64,000 nucleotides of DNA from Macrothele yani (Eukaryota; Arthropoda; Arachnida; Araneae; Macrothelidae). This document shows, in pieces, positions 1 to 9,855 of this stretch. The first letter of the stretch is position 1. Every line of letters begins with the position of its first letter. The DNA lies in the NCBI GenBank assembly GCA_039090855.1, contig CM077034.1, positions 17,741,303 to 17,805,302 of the forward strand, in the 5' to 3' direction. Made by a program: the position numbers and the translations under genes. A model generated the notes under the pieces. The model was given only the letters and a program-made list of their open reading frames with translations. It had not been told where the DNA came from and did not search any database.

Positions 1-176
1 ACAAAAATTTTTACTTTTTCTGACCAATTAGTGACTGATTCTAATCCCTCTATTGCTTCGAACAAGAAACAAGCTGGAATAAGCTTATCGTTTCCAGAGA
101 ATTCGGGAATCAGGGGAAGTACTGATGCAATAAATTGCAACTCCTGCATGGAATCTTGAACGGAGGAGCCTGACAT
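1..176 (-). CDS. Partial gag-like N-terminus of LTR retrotransposon
   Basis: A minus-strand ATG at 174-176 opens a frame of 58 codons without a stop up to the window edge. It encodes a short acidic/polar leader, then a PEFSGN motif followed by an aromatic/acidic helix and a NWSEKVK segment. That order (P-x-F-x-G, then a helix ending in W-S/T-x-x-x-K) is typical of Ty3/gypsy-like Gag capsid N-terminal domains. Gag would package the element RNA in cytoplasmic particles. The ATG is chosen because it is the first one downstream of the primer binding site. Only the N-terminus is visible; a BEL/Pao or domesticated gag cannot be excluded. Confidence 0.5.
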   Translation of the reverse strand, partial: MSGSSVQDSMQELQFIASVLPLIPEFSGNDKLIPACFLFEAIEGLESVTNWSEKVKIF

Positions 177-416
177 TTTTAATAGAAGTTTAATACCTAA
201 GTTATACACTAATACCAATTAAAATAATACCTTTATCCCTACAACATGCAATTGCTTTTTTACCTAACTCTTAGTAATGAAGTTGTCAAAATAACACCTT
301 AAGAAAACAATTGCATGATGCATACAACAAAAGAAAATAATGAACTGCTACACATGAAGAAAAGAAAACCCATTCAATCCGTACTGCGACGGGGAAAAAT
401 ACGTGACAGCACGAAT

Positions 417-437
417 GGCTCAAAAGTCACGGCACCA
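417..437 (-). promoter_or_regulatory. Primer binding site, tRNA-His type
   Basis: On the minus strand, starting one base after the LTR end, the sequence TGGTGCCGTGACT is complementary to the usual eukaryotic tRNA-His 3' end (acceptor strand TCACGGC plus CCA). Position and match length are those expected for minus-strand DNA priming. The tRNA assignment is from recalled tRNA-His sequence, not from a search. Confidence 0.5.
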
Positions 438-438
438 A

Positions 439-1751
439 TGTTATATTCTCCGTTATTTTAAAATATTTATTATCATAATAATCATATGTTATAAACAAAT
501 ATTTAACCACTTCACCATAGTTATCTTCAAACGTTAATCGGTACCAACGTCACATTCCAATACGGAACACGTTTTAAAGTTATGAACAATGGCACACGTG
601 TTAATGCTATTCACTGGAACACGTATTACTGTCATCAATGTTAAATACAAGGTGTTAATTTTATTGTTATATTTATTATTATGAACAAATTATAGGTGCA
701 TCAATTACAGATCATTTACCGATTAAATTTACTTTATCGTGCCTTTTTATAACTATGGGACTTTTGTTCTACAGTGATCGTATATGGACAAAAACGTGCC
801 CCTTATATGTACTGGCATATAATAAAGCACGGCGTTGTGATTCACCTTTATCCCGTCACTGGAATGGTGGGGGAGTAAAGGTGCCGCTCGTGAAAGAAAT
901 CAGAAACATAAACACATATCTTGTTTTACACATACCTTAACTTATGTCTTGTGTGATTATAAGGAAAACAAACAGGAATCTTATGTGGAAGTAATCAAAA
1001 TAGTTTAATACGTGAGAATTAGGAACACTAAGGTACCACGTGCGTGGGTGCAGCCGTTAACAATACCTTACACATAAAATTTACTCTTATTCCGATTTTT
1101 CTCTATAACGTCTCCGATCATTTCTGCATGCATCTATCTATATATATAAGTGCAAAGCTTAGTGATTCATTTTACTTCTAGTTCCTTTTCTCCTATGCTT
1201 TACCTAAATGTTTTACCTAGCTAACTGGGTTTTCATTGTTTTATCATGACCAATACACACGCCACGTGCTCTAAGTAGGTTTATGAATAAATTTAAGCAA
1301 GTACATGCAATAACAGGGAAAAGGAAAAATAACTTAACTGGTATTTCCATATGTCTTTCAGGTTTTCAATCCAAATCTTTATCCAATTGTCAGCGCTGGC
1401 AGTACTTCATCTATCTCTCGTCACATCGCTCGACGATCCGCTATCCACGTCTGTCCCTTGTCGCTACACGCACTCCACACTGTTGACCAGTGAAGACCTT
1501 CTCACCTTCTGAGCTTCACCTTGTCCGCGGATGCCAAGGTCACTTGACCAGTCTGGAATTCATCTAATCCGTCCGGGGAACGTCACTTCGCTCCTCCTTG
1601 GGAACTGACCCTTCAACTTTTCCGACCCCCCTATATCCCCCTGGGGCCTAAGTATCGTCACAAGGCTTGAGATTGCCTCCCGCTATCCCTGGGGCTATCT
1701 ATGCACGTGCATGTTGGACTAAATTTATTTTAAATAATTTTATTTCCAACA
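439..1751 (-). repeat. Long terminal repeat (5' LTR of minus-strand element)
   Basis: About 1.3 kb bounded by TGTT...AACA on either strand. It contains a minus-strand TATATATATA stretch near 1139-1149 that could serve as the LTR promoter, and AT-rich sequence near the inner end. Boundaries come from the terminal dinucleotides and the adjacent primer site; the partner LTR is not in the window. Short open frames at 755-940 and 1283-1486 are not convincing genes. Confidence 0.5.
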
Positions 1752-1924
1752 GCGTGGTTACAACGTCGAAAGAGCGATGTATTCATTTATTATTATTAAT
1801 TGATGCTGCTCTTGAAGAAAGCGTATGTTAGTATTAGTCATGTATTATTACTAATATCAGTTCAAAAAACGTTAAATTCAACGCTAATTAATGAACGTTA
1901 TTACGTGGCAAATTACATTAGATT
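1752..1924. other. Non-coding; holds a short dispersed repeat
   Basis: No gene seen. Bases about 1787-1820 (core ATTGATGCTGCTCTTGAAG) recur in reverse orientation at about 51987-52020, so they belong to some dispersed element. In both copies one frame reads I-D-A-A-L-E-E-S-V, so a transposon coding fragment is possible. Confidence 0.3.
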
Positions 1925-2315
1925 CAAATTTAGAAGATGACAATCCGATTTTTGGCGTAAATGTGACAAGGATGGTAAGTCAGATAATATCCGAAAACTT
2001 GAAAATTTTCATCGTCCTGGAGCGGGACTCGAACCCGCGTCTCCCGGAAAACACCAAGGTATGCTAACCACTACACCACCCAGAACGACCAAGTTTCAAG
2101 TTTCCGATCAATTTGAATTTAACCATCACAGGATTCGCTAGTCGAAGCAACCGGCATTCATGTTTAGCGAATCTGGAGGTTAAGAATCTTATCCCGTGTT
2201 TGCCCGGAGAAGCAGATAAATCATGAAAGAAATACGGGATTACGCCATATAATACAAATTTTGGAGATGACAATCCGATTTTTGGCGTAAATGTGACAAG
2301 GATGGTAAGTCAGAT
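1925..2315 (-). mobile_element. tRNA-derived SINE-like segment (SINE3) flanked by a 60-bp direct repeat
   Basis: A tRNA-like head (2015-2085, minus strand) is followed by a tail. The tail sequence at 1925-1985 is repeated almost exactly at 2255-2315, giving a 330-bp period. The simplest reading is one and a half tandem copies of a tRNA-headed SINE, the same behaviour seen for SINE1 and SINE2 elsewhere in the window. The right copy abuts satellite A directly. Confidence 0.45.
2015..2085 (-). tRNA. tRNA-like sequence (SINE head or tRNA pseudogene)
   Basis: On the minus strand a 7-bp acceptor stem (TTCTGGG/TCCAGGA, with G-T pairs), a D arm with box A (GTGTAGTGGTTAGC) and a T arm with box B (GGTTCGAGTCC) can be folded. 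The anticodon arm pairs only as CTTGG/CCGGG around a 6-base loop, so no valid anticodon is defined. It is therefore annotated as a SINE head or pseudogene, not a working tRNA. The Pol III promoter boxes look intact. Confidence 0.45.
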
Positions 2316-4265
2316 TGTGGGGTACGTCGCTCTTAATCTCTTTGGGTCTTTGGGAAGAAAACACTGTGTAATTTTTTGAACACGTAAAATAATATTTTTG
2401 AATGTTTAATTTGTGGCGTACGTCGCTCTTAATCTCTTTGGGGCTGTAGGAAAAAGACCCCGTGCAATAGAAGACACTATGTAATTTTTTGAACATGGAA
2501 AATAATGTTTTTGAATGTTTAATGTGTGGCGTACGTCGATCTTAATCTCTTTGGGGCTTAGGGAAGAAGATCCCATGTAATAGAAGAGACTGTGTCAGAC
2601 ACCATGAAATTTTTTAAACATGTAAAATAATATTTTTGAATGTTTAATATGTGGCGTACGTCGCTCTTAATCTCTTTGGGGCTGTAGGAAAAAGACCTCG
2701 TGTAATAGAAGACACTATGTAATTTTTTGAACATGTAAAATAATATTTTTGAATGTTTAATTTGTGGCGTACGTCGCTCTTAATCTCTTTGGGGCTGTAG
2801 GAAAAAGACCTCGTGTAATAGAAGACACTATGTAATTTTTTGAACATGCAAAATAATGTTTTTGAATGTTTAATGTGTGGCGTACGTCGATCTTAATTTC
2901 TTTGGGGCTTTGGGAAGAAGATCCCATGTAATAGAAGAGACTGTGTCAGACACTATGTAATTTTTTAAACATGTAAAATAATATTTTTGAATGTTTAATT
3001 TGTGGCGTACGTCGCTCTTAATCTCTTTGGGGATGTATGAAAAAGACCCTGTGTAATAAAAGACATTACGTAATTTTTTGAACATGTAAAATAATGTTTT
3101 TGAATGTTTAATGTGTAGCGTACGTCGATCTTAATCTCTTTGGGGCTGTAGGAAAAAGACCCCGTGTAATAGGAGACACTATGTAATTTTTTGAACATGT
3201 AAAATAATGTTTTTGAATGTTTAATGTGTGGCGTACGTCGATCTTAATCTCTTTGGGGCTTTGGGAAGAAGATCCCATGTAATAGAAGAGACTGTGTCAG
3301 ACACTATGTAATTTTTTAAACATGTAAAATAATATTTTTGAATGTTTAATTTGTGGCGTACGTCGCTCTTAATCTCTTTGGGGATGTATGAAAAAAACCC
3401 CGTGTAATAGAAGACATTACGTAATTTTTTGAACATGTAAAATAATGTTTTTGAATGTTTAATGTGTAGCGTACGTCGATCTTAATCTCTTTGGGGCTTT
3501 AGGAAGAAGACACCATGTAATAGAAGAGACTGTGTCAGACACTATGTAAATTTTTAAACATGTGAAATAATATTTTTGAATGTTTAATTTGTGGCGTACG
3601 TCGCTCTTAATCTCTTTGGGGCTGTAGGAAAAAGACCCCGTGTAATAGAAGACACTATGTAATTTTTTGAACATGTAAAATAATGTTTTTGAATGTTTAA
3701 TGCGTGGCGTACGTCGCTCTTAATCTCTTTGGAGCTTTGGGAAGAAGACACCATGTAATAGGAAATACTGTAATTTTTTGAAAATGTAAAATAAAATTTT
3801 TTGAATGTTTAATTTGTGACGTACTTCGCTCTGAATCTCTTTGGGGATTTGGGAAGAAGACACTATGTCAGACACTACGTAATTTTTTTGGACATGTAAA
3901 AAATATTTTTTAATGTTTAATTTGTGGCGTACGTCGCTCTTAATCTTTTTGGGGCTTCGAGAAGAATACATTATGTAATTTTTTGAATGTGTAAAATAAT
4001 ATTTTTGAATGTTTAGTTTCTGCTTAATCTCTTTGGGGCTGTGGGAAAAAGACCCCGTGTAATAGAAGACACTATGTCAGACACTTTGTAATTTTTTGAA
4101 CATGTAAAATAATATTTTTGAATGTTTAATTTGTGGCGTAATTCGCTCTTAATCTCTTTGGGGCATTGGGAAAAAGACACCATGTAATAAAAGACACTAT
4201 GTAATTTTTTGAACATGTAAAATAATATTTTTTAATGTTTAATTTGTGACGTACGTCGTTCTTAA
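2316..4265. repeat. Satellite A: 113/125-bp tandem repeat, about 17 units
   Basis: Units start near GTGGCGTACGTCGCTCTTAA and recur at about 2413, 2529, 2652, 2768, 2881, 3007, 3118, 3232, 3357, 3470, 3595, 3707, 3821, 3927, 4136 and 4248. Short units are about 113 bp. Long units (about 125 bp) carry an extra segment with TGTGTCAGACACT. The segment from 2870 to 3220 is followed by a near copy 351 bp later, a three-unit higher-order repeat. The last units (3820 onward) are more diverged and one lacks the CGTACGTCG box. Minus-strand open frames of 67-91 codons are repeat by-products. Confidence 0.9.
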
Positions 4266-4480
4266 TCTCTTTGGAGGGGGCTTAAGTCCCCAAAGCCCCT
4301 CCGTGGGTGCGTCAATGCACGTGATTCAAATTGACGCACAGTTGATTCATCGGAAAAGAGAACTTGGCTCCAATTTTCAGCCGTCCACGATTGATGACGC
4401 TTTGCAAACTGGAGTTTCTTCTTTTTCATGAAAGAGGTTAGTCTAGTTTATAAGTGTTTAATCCAAAATCTTTTTTTTTT
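4266..4480. other. Satellite edge; no gene
   Basis: Contains a small GC-rich hairpin at 4271-4302 (GGAGGGG.../...CCCCTCC) and a 9-10 bp inverted repeat at 4310-4339 (GCGTCAAT ... ATTGACGC). No coding sequence seen. Confidence 0.3.
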
Positions 4481-4510
4481 TTTTTAATTTTTGATTGAAG
4501 GTTTAACGGT
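4467..4510 (-). mobile_element. SINE1 tail fragment
   Basis: A poly-T run followed by GATTGAAGGTTTAACG matches the 3' tail of SINE1 in minus orientation. It stops abruptly and joins a truncated mariner at about 4517. The rest of the SINE is missing. Confidence 0.5.
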
Positions 4511-4516
4511 TTAAAT

Positions 4517-4826
4517 AACGTCTGTGTGTTGAATCATCCACCATATTTGCCTGATTTAGCACCCTGCGACTTTTCTTTATTCCCAAAGCTTAAAATGACG
4601 TTAAAAGGGTGTTATTTTGATGATATTTCGACCATACAAACAGCTTCGACGCGTGCTTTGGAGGCAATTCCGCAAAGTGAAGGCATTCGAATCATTATTA
4701 AATCGCTGTAACAAGTGCATTGAAGCCGGAGGGACTTATTTTGAATAACAAACCAAAAAAAATTATAATTTCTCGTTTCTATTTCATTTTACAGACCCAG
4801 TCTTAAAAATTCTTTGACGCACTGTG
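4517..4826 (+). mobile_element. 5'-truncated mariner, 3' end with terminal inverted repeat
   Basis: Homologous to the last 310 bp of the mariner at 8555-9855. It includes the end of the transposase frame and the terminal inverted repeat ending GACGCACTGTG at 4826, followed by TA (4827-4828). The 5' three quarters are missing; the left junction is the SINE1 tail fragment. Confidence 0.85.
4526..4748 (+). pseudogene. mariner transposase C-terminus (degenerate)
   Basis: The frame starts in the conserved LNHPP-Y-PDLAPCDF block, which carries the third catalytic aspartate of D34D mariner transposases, and continues through the KGCYFDD segment. A deletion of about 8 bases after PQSE (near 4680), relative to the other copies, shifts the frame. 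The original end (IEAGGTYFE, stop at 4746-4748) is still readable in another frame. The catalytic N-terminal two thirds are absent, so it is non-functional. Confidence 0.8.
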
Positions 4827-4828
4827 TA

Positions 4829-5532
4829 TATAGGAAGTAAGGTAAAAACTGGCTTGATATATATAAAAAAAAAAAAAAAAACTAAAATTAGCGCACTTAC
4901 ATTTCTTTCTTTTTTTACAAGACGTGAGAGGTCTGCATGGACTGGACTTTGTCACCCATCATGTGAAACCATCATCACTCAAATAGCATGATGGGCCATT
5001 TTTCAGAAAGTGCGTGAATTACTAGTTTTACGTGCATTACTGAGACACCTTAGGTACAGTTTGGTAAGGTACGCGTTTTCTTCATCTGGTTCTTCTTTTG
5101 TTTTCGTAGAAACATTTTAATAACCGTTAAGGCTGTCCCAGAGAAGTCCGCTCGAGCCCAGAGGTCACCCATTAAAATCTCCTCCCCCCTCGGTATAATG
5201 TCTGAGTTACTGGCGGTTACCTCGTGCAGTTTGAGAAAAGCCCTATCATTGGCTTGGAGAGCGAGCTTAATTATACTACCGGAGCAAAAGACCTTGCCTT
5301 TGACGTCTTACATGCATTATTCAAGAAGCATCAGCTCCCTTGGCCTTAGCTATGCCATGGTTTGCAAGCGAAAACACAGCTTGGTTGGCAACAATAACAG
5401 ATACCTGACAACTTGCTAATGTTTTTTGAGAAGGCCGTATTGATGCACCTCCCACCCGACACCCGCAACGTTGGTGATGAATCTTCGGATGGTAGTAGCT
5501 TTTTCAACAGCTACATATATATATATATATAC
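4829..5532 (-). other. Unassigned region with two adjacent open minus-strand frames
   Basis: No known gene recognised. On the minus strand, 5050-5307 is open for 85 codons without an initiating ATG at its start (ending in a lysine-rich stretch before TAA). A second frame, about 5321-5500, is open and contains VSVIVANQAVFSLANHG. The two are out of frame by one base and separated by stops, so together they could be a decayed gene or transposon exon. The plus strand also has an open frame over 5427-5532. A poly-A tract lies at 4866-4881. Function unknown. Confidence 0.2.
5515..5532. repeat. (TA)n microsatellite
   Basis: ATATATATATATATATA immediately upstream of the 5'-truncated RTE; one of several (TA)n tracts bordering RTE copies here. 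Confidence 0.85.
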
Positions 5533-6555
5533 ATCAGCTGTTACAATGGCTCTGAAACCCTACGGTATTGAAGATACATACATTAATATTATTAATAACA
5601 TCTATGAAAATGCAAGTGCAAAGACTCGGCTCTTTGAAAATACAACACACATAAAAATTGGAAAGGGAGTGAGACAAGGTGACACCATATCTCCGAAGCT
5701 CTTTAACGCCACATTGGAAAATGTCTTTCAATCACTGAACTGGGAAAACAAAGGGATAAAGATTAATGGGGATTATCTAACTCACCTTCGTTTTGCTGAT
5801 GACGTAGTCATTTTTGCAACTACTCCATCAGAGCTGCAGAGTATGATCCAGGAACTTGCTGACAAGAGTAAAGAAGTGGGATTAAAAATGAACTTTCAGA
5901 AGACAAAAGTGATGTTCAGTGCTTTTACAAGAAATGAAGATTTATCGATTGATGGAGAAAAGCTGGAGATAACAAACACGTACGTTTATCTTGGACAGCA
6001 GATATCAAGTGAGGGTCACATTGATGAAGAAATTAATCGGCGTACAAAACTTGCCTGGAGAGCTTTTGGAAGAAACAGCATAATTTTCAAGAGCAATATG
6101 CCATTATGTCTTAAAAGAAAAGTGTTTGATCAATGCATCCTTCCAGTGCTTACGTATGGTGCAGAGACGTGGACCATAGCTAAAAGAGACATACAAAGGC
6201 TGCAGACAACTCAAAGCAGCATAGAGAGGTGCATGCTTGGTGTAACCAGGAGAGATAAGAAGGAAACACATGGATCCGAAAAATGACAAGAGTGGAAGAC
6301 ATCATGATCAGAGTTAAATCCCTGAAATGGCAATGGGCTGGACATACTGCCAGAAGGACAGACCATCGATGGACAGCCGAAATTTTAGACTGGATTCCAA
6401 GGGACAGGAAAAGACCCAGAAGAAGACCACTTGGGAGATGGGTGGATGAAATTCGAAAGTATGCGGGAGTGACATGGAGGAAACTGGCACAAGACAGACC
6501 GTTGTGGAGGAAACTTGGGGAGACCTTCGTCCAGCAGTGGATTGATAATGGTTGA
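5533..6555 (+). pseudogene. RTE reverse transcriptase, C-terminal half, frameshifted
   Basis: Encodes the later reverse transcriptase motifs (GVRQGDTISPKLFN, then LRFADDVVIF with the catalytic FADD), the thumb, and the conserved C-terminal domain of RTE polyproteins (LTYGAETWT; WQWAGHTARR; GRWVDEIRKYAG). A one-base deletion near 6260 throws the frame; the remainder continues from 6283 to 6555 in a second frame. The endonuclease and N-terminal RT motifs are missing. It would not encode a working polymerase. Confidence 0.9.
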
Positions 6556-6578
6556 CAATGATGATGATGATGATGATA
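5533..6578 (+). mobile_element. RTE-clade LINE, 5'-truncated copy
   Basis: Collinear with 28820-29866 of the longest RTE copy in this window. It begins in the middle of the reverse transcriptase domain next to a (TA)n tract and ends in the (GAT)n tail (6557-6577) characteristic of RTE 3' ends. 5' truncation is the usual result of target-primed reverse transcription. Confidence 0.9.
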
Positions 6579-6811
6579 TCAATAAAAAAAATTTCCATTA
6601 ACAAATCGTTTTTTCAGTGTAGCGGGATGAAATCTCGTGTCTTTCTGTCTGTGACGTGAATCATCCCTTTCCAGTGTATCCACGCTGTATACCATAAAGG
6701 TAGGCTGTTTACAATACCAGCCCGTTAGTCATTTAACAGCCGTCTCAGTTGTCAGATAGTCTGTCCCTGTGTCGCAGTACTTGTGTTCAAGCAGCCATTA
6801 TTTTATTTAAT
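6579..6811. other. Non-coding, probable 5' flank of the Tigger-like remnant
   Basis: No gene or repeat recognised with confidence. It leads into the ATG of the Tigger-like fragment. Confidence 0.25.
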
Positions 6812-7020
6812 AATGGCCTCATCGCGCAAAAGTAGTCATGCTGTCAATTCATATATGCCGATGAGAAGCCGGAATTGCTTTCTTGAAGTGAAGAGATGAA
6901 AGTTCTCGACTTAATAAGAAAATAAAAATAAAAACGTATGCTGAGGTTGCTGAGATCAACGCTAAGACGAAATCTTCCATCCGTGAAATTGTGAAGAAGA
7001 AAAAGAAATTCGTGCTAATT
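6812..7020 (+). pseudogene. Tigger/pogo-like transposase N-terminus remnant
   Basis: Starting at the ATG at 6812 one reads MASSRKSSHAVN. After several stops and frame changes comes a helix-turn-helix segment, KTYAEVAEINAKTKSSIREI (about 6930-6990), in another frame. A K/R-rich start followed by a Y/A-E-V-A-x-x-x-x-x-K-S-S-I-R-x-I helix-turn-helix is typical of the CENP-B-like DNA-binding N-terminus of Tigger/pogo transposases. No DDE domain follows: the sequence runs into unrelated AT-rich DNA and then a mariner. It is short, old and non-functional. Confidence 0.5.
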
Positions 7021-7088
7021 TAACGTTAACATACAGTAGCTTTTACTACAGTATATTGTTATACAATAATTCTTCTATTTTATTATTA

Positions 7089-8370
7089 TTGGGTTGTCGG
7101 AAAAGTCATGACGTATTTTGGCACCCGATGGCGGTTGGGCGGTTTTGGAAGTACCAGAGGCATGCGCAGCTCTGTTATCGCTATGGCATTCGACAGGTGC
7201 CAGTTCTAGCTGCAGTCTAAAAGGAATAGTGAGCGATTTGGTTGATTTGCGGAGATTTGACATCAAGTTGAAGATGGAAGACCAAACTGTGCATTTTCGC
7301 CATATTTTACTGTTTTACTTCCGTAAAAGGGAAGAACGCGCGTCAAGCTTGTGAAAAGTTGCGTGGTGATAATGCTCTACAAGAACGTCAGTGCCAGCGG
7401 TGGTTCGCAAAATTCCGTGCTGGTGATTTTGACCTCAACGATGCTCCTCGGTCCGGGAGGCCCACGGAGGTTGATGACGACCAAATCAAGGCATTGATCG
7501 AGTCAAACCCACGTTACACGACACGAGAGATTGCGGACACATTGCATATCCATCATTCAAGCGTTCACGACCACCTGAAGAAGCTGGGACACGTAAGCAA
7601 GATCGATGTGTTGGTTCCTCATGAACTCAATGAAGCTCAATTGACGGCGAGTATAAACACCTGCGATATGCTCATTAAACGTGAGGAAAACGATCCTTTT
7701 TCGAAGCGACTGATAACTGGTGACGAAAAGTGGATTGTGTACAACAATGTGCTGCGCAAACGATCTTGGTCTCGACGTGCTGCTTCGCCTCAAACGACAT
7801 CGAAAGCAGACATTCATCAGCAGAAGGTTCTGGTCTCAGTGTGGTGAGATTTTAAAGGTGTCGTGTTTTTCGAGCTCCTACCACGGAACCAAACAATCAA
7901 TTCGAATGTGTACTGTCGGCAATTGGACAGTTTGAACGAATCCATCATCCGGAAACGTCCAGAGCTCGTTCATCGTAAAGGTGTTGTGTTCCTTCACGAC
8001 AACGCGAGACTACACACAAGTTTGATCACCCGCCAAAAATTATTGGAGCTTGGGTGGGATGTGTTGCCACACCCAGCATACTCGCCTGACCTTGCGCCGT
8101 CACACTTTCACTTGTTTCGCTCTCTTCAACAGTCCTTGCGTGGTATAACGTTCAATTCAGATGAGGCTGTAAATCAGCACCTTGTAGAGTTTTTCGCCAC
8201 GAAAGACAGGTCCTTCTATGAACGAGGCATTCTGCAGCTCGCTGAAAGATGGCAAAAGGTTATCGAACAAAACGGGCAATTATATCATTGATTGGTCTTT
8301 GTTCTTTCTATCAATAAATGACCTTTGCAAAACATGGCTAAAATACGTCATGACTTTTCCGACAACCCAA
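7089..8370 (+). mobile_element. mariner element, near full length (1,282 bp), TA target duplication
   Basis: Terminal inverted repeats begin TTGGGTTGTCGGAAAAGTCA at 7089 and end with the exact reverse complement at 8370. TA dinucleotides flank both ends (7087-7088, 8371-8372). The interior is a single transposase frame on the plus strand. It is a different subfamily from the mariners at 8555 and 16624, which have unrelated terminal repeats. Confidence 0.97.
7274..8291 (+). pseudogene. mariner transposase, frameshifted, nonsense, third catalytic Asp lost
   Basis: The start MEDQTVHFRHILLFYFRK at 7274 is that of a common arthropod mariner subfamily. Then follow the paired helix-turn-helix DNA-binding region, the linker motif (VPHEL) and the catalytic TGDEKW and HDNA blocks. 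Lesions: an extra A in the CGTAAAAGGG run (about 7323-7328) shifts the frame; TGA replaces TGG at 7845-7847 (after VSVW); and the D34D third residue is histidine (SPDLAPSH, codon 8103-8105), exactly 34 residues after the HDNA aspartate. The change at the metal-binding residue alone would abolish cleavage. Length to the stop at 8289-8291 fits the family's usual size of about 340-345 residues. Confidence 0.95.
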
Positions 8371-8434
8371 TAGTTATTGTTGTTAATCTGTTACTGTACC
8401 TAATTAATAAATTAAACTTTATTATAGACATGCA

Positions 8435-8554
8435 CAGTGGTTGGGCAGAATAATCTGAACACCGAAGAAAACAAAATTTTAGGTACCTAATAGGGTGTAA
8501 GACCACCTTTGGCATTCAACACGGCCCGAATCCTCCTTGGAAAGGACGCATATA
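8435..8554 (-). mobile_element. Tc1/mariner-superfamily remnant, outer part (split by mariner)
   Basis: CAGTGGTTGGGCAGAATAAT at 8435 looks like a Tc1-type terminal repeat. On the minus strand the adjoining sequence encodes SFPRRIRAVLNAKGGLTPY followed by a stop, the standard C-terminus (I/L-x-A-x-G-G-x-T-x-Y) of many Tc1-like transposases. The frame continues on the other side of the mariner inserted at TA 8553-8554. Confidence 0.6.
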
Positions 8555-9855
8555 CACAGTGCGTCAAAGAATTTTTAAGACTGGGTCTGTAAAATGAAAT
8601 AGAAACAAGAAATTATAATTTGTTTTGGTTTGTTATTCAAAATCAGTCCATCCGGCTTCAATGCACTTGTTCCGGCGATTTAGTAAAGATTCGAATGCCT
8701 GTTCCAGTTCACTTTGCGGAATTGCCCCCAAAGCACGCGTCGAAGCTGTTTGTATGGTCGAAATATCATCAAAATAACACCCTTTTAACGTCATTTTAAG
8801 TTTTGGGAACGAAGAAAAGTCGCAGGGTGCTAAATCAGGCGATTACGGTGGATGATTCAACACACAGACGTTTTTTTTCGCCAAAAGTCTACGAACAAGA
8901 ACTGAAGTGTGATTGGGTGCATTATCGTGCAACAAACACCAACTGTTTTCATCTCGATATTCTGGACGAATGCGACGAATTCTGCCCATCAAACGCCTCA
9001 AAACATTTAAATAAAACTCACCAGTAATTGTTTGTCCACTTGGAACAAATTCTTTGTGGATAATACCCTTACTATCGAAGAATGTAATGAGCATTGTTTT
9101 GATTTTCGATGGAACTTTTCTTGTTTTTTTGGCTTGTGGCGAGTTTTTGGACTTCCATTCCGCACTTTGTCGCTTTGTTTTAGGATCATATTGAAAACAC
9201 CATGTTTCATCACCAGTAACAATCGATTTTAAGAAGTTTGGATCATTTTTAGCGGCTGAAATGATGTCTCTGCAATGTGCACTTCTCCTTGATTTTTGTT
9301 CATTGGTTAACGTGTGTGGAACAAATTTAGCACAGACTTTTGTTTTGCCCAAATCGTCATGCAGGATGGTTCGAATCGTTTCTTTGTTGATGTTTAAAGA
9401 CTCTTCCATCATTCTTAGTGACGCACATCGATTGTTTGCCACGAAATCACGCACTTTTTCAATAATCTCAGGTGTCCTACATGAACTTGGTCTTCCGGTA
9501 TGCTTATCATCTTCTAGCGTATCTCTCCCGTCCAAAAAACGTGTATGCCACAGGAAAACATTTGATCTACTTAAACAAAACTCACCGTAAACTTGTTTCA
9601 TCATTTGGTACGTTTTACCAAGCTTTGCGTTAAATTTAATAACAGCCCTTTGTTCCATCTTAATAATTCAACATGAAAAAGATTTGACTTCTCTAATGAA
9701 CGGCCGTTTCGTTTGAGTTACTTTAACAACTGCGCAGTACTTTTGGCAGAAAACAAGCAGATGATCACGGTATATAACGCATTCGCGATTACACTGGTGG
9801 CGCCACCGTAGGCTGAAATCTAGCGCCAGTCTTAAAAATTCTTTGACGCACTGTG
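8555..9855 (-). mobile_element. mariner element, full length (1,301 bp), inserted into a Tc1-like element
   Basis: Terminal repeats CACAGTGCGTCAAAGAATTT at 8555 and the reverse complement ending at 9855; TA at 8553-8554 and 9856-9857. Sequence on the two sides joins into one Tc1-like transposase C-terminus when the mariner is removed. That proves this element is younger than the one it interrupts. Same subfamily as the copies at 4517 and 16624. Confidence 0.97.
8633..9658 (-). pseudogene. mariner transposase with a single nonsense codon
   Basis: From the ATG at 9658 to the stop at 8633 the frame is 342 codons, full family length, with only one internal stop: TAA at 8843-8845 (codon 272) in place of the tyrosine of the YSPDLAPCD block. 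The first two catalytic residues are present (D150 in TGDE, D245 in LLHDNA). The third (D280, 34 residues after D245) lies just after the stop, so the truncated product lacks it. The N-terminal helix-turn-helix region and the VPHTL linker are intact. Transposase binds the terminal repeats and moves the element by cut-and-paste at TA. This is a very recently disabled copy. Confidence 0.95.

Larger units (their letters stand above)
1..1751 (-). mobile_element. LTR retrotransposon, 5' end only (runs off left edge)
   Basis: Read on the minus strand, this segment has the order LTR, primer binding site, leader, gag start. The putative LTR (439-1751) begins TGTTGGAAATA and ends ATATAACA, the TG...CA layout of LTR elements. 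Two bases inside it lies a sequence complementary to the 3' end of tRNA-His, and about 240 bases further an ATG opens a gag-like frame that continues past base 1. The gag sequence resembles Ty3/gypsy-type capsid N-termini, but family is inferred from 58 residues only. The second LTR and pol lie outside the window, so intactness and age cannot be judged. Confidence 0.6.

Noticed and set aside
2221..4216. Several similar minus-strand open frames (MFKKLHSVFYYT...) as a gene family
   Set aside because: They are successive units of satellite A.
7118..7273. N-terminal extension of the mariner transposase
   Set aside because: The frame is open upstream, but the MEDQTVHF methionine at 7274 is the conserved family start; the upstream part is the untranslated leader.
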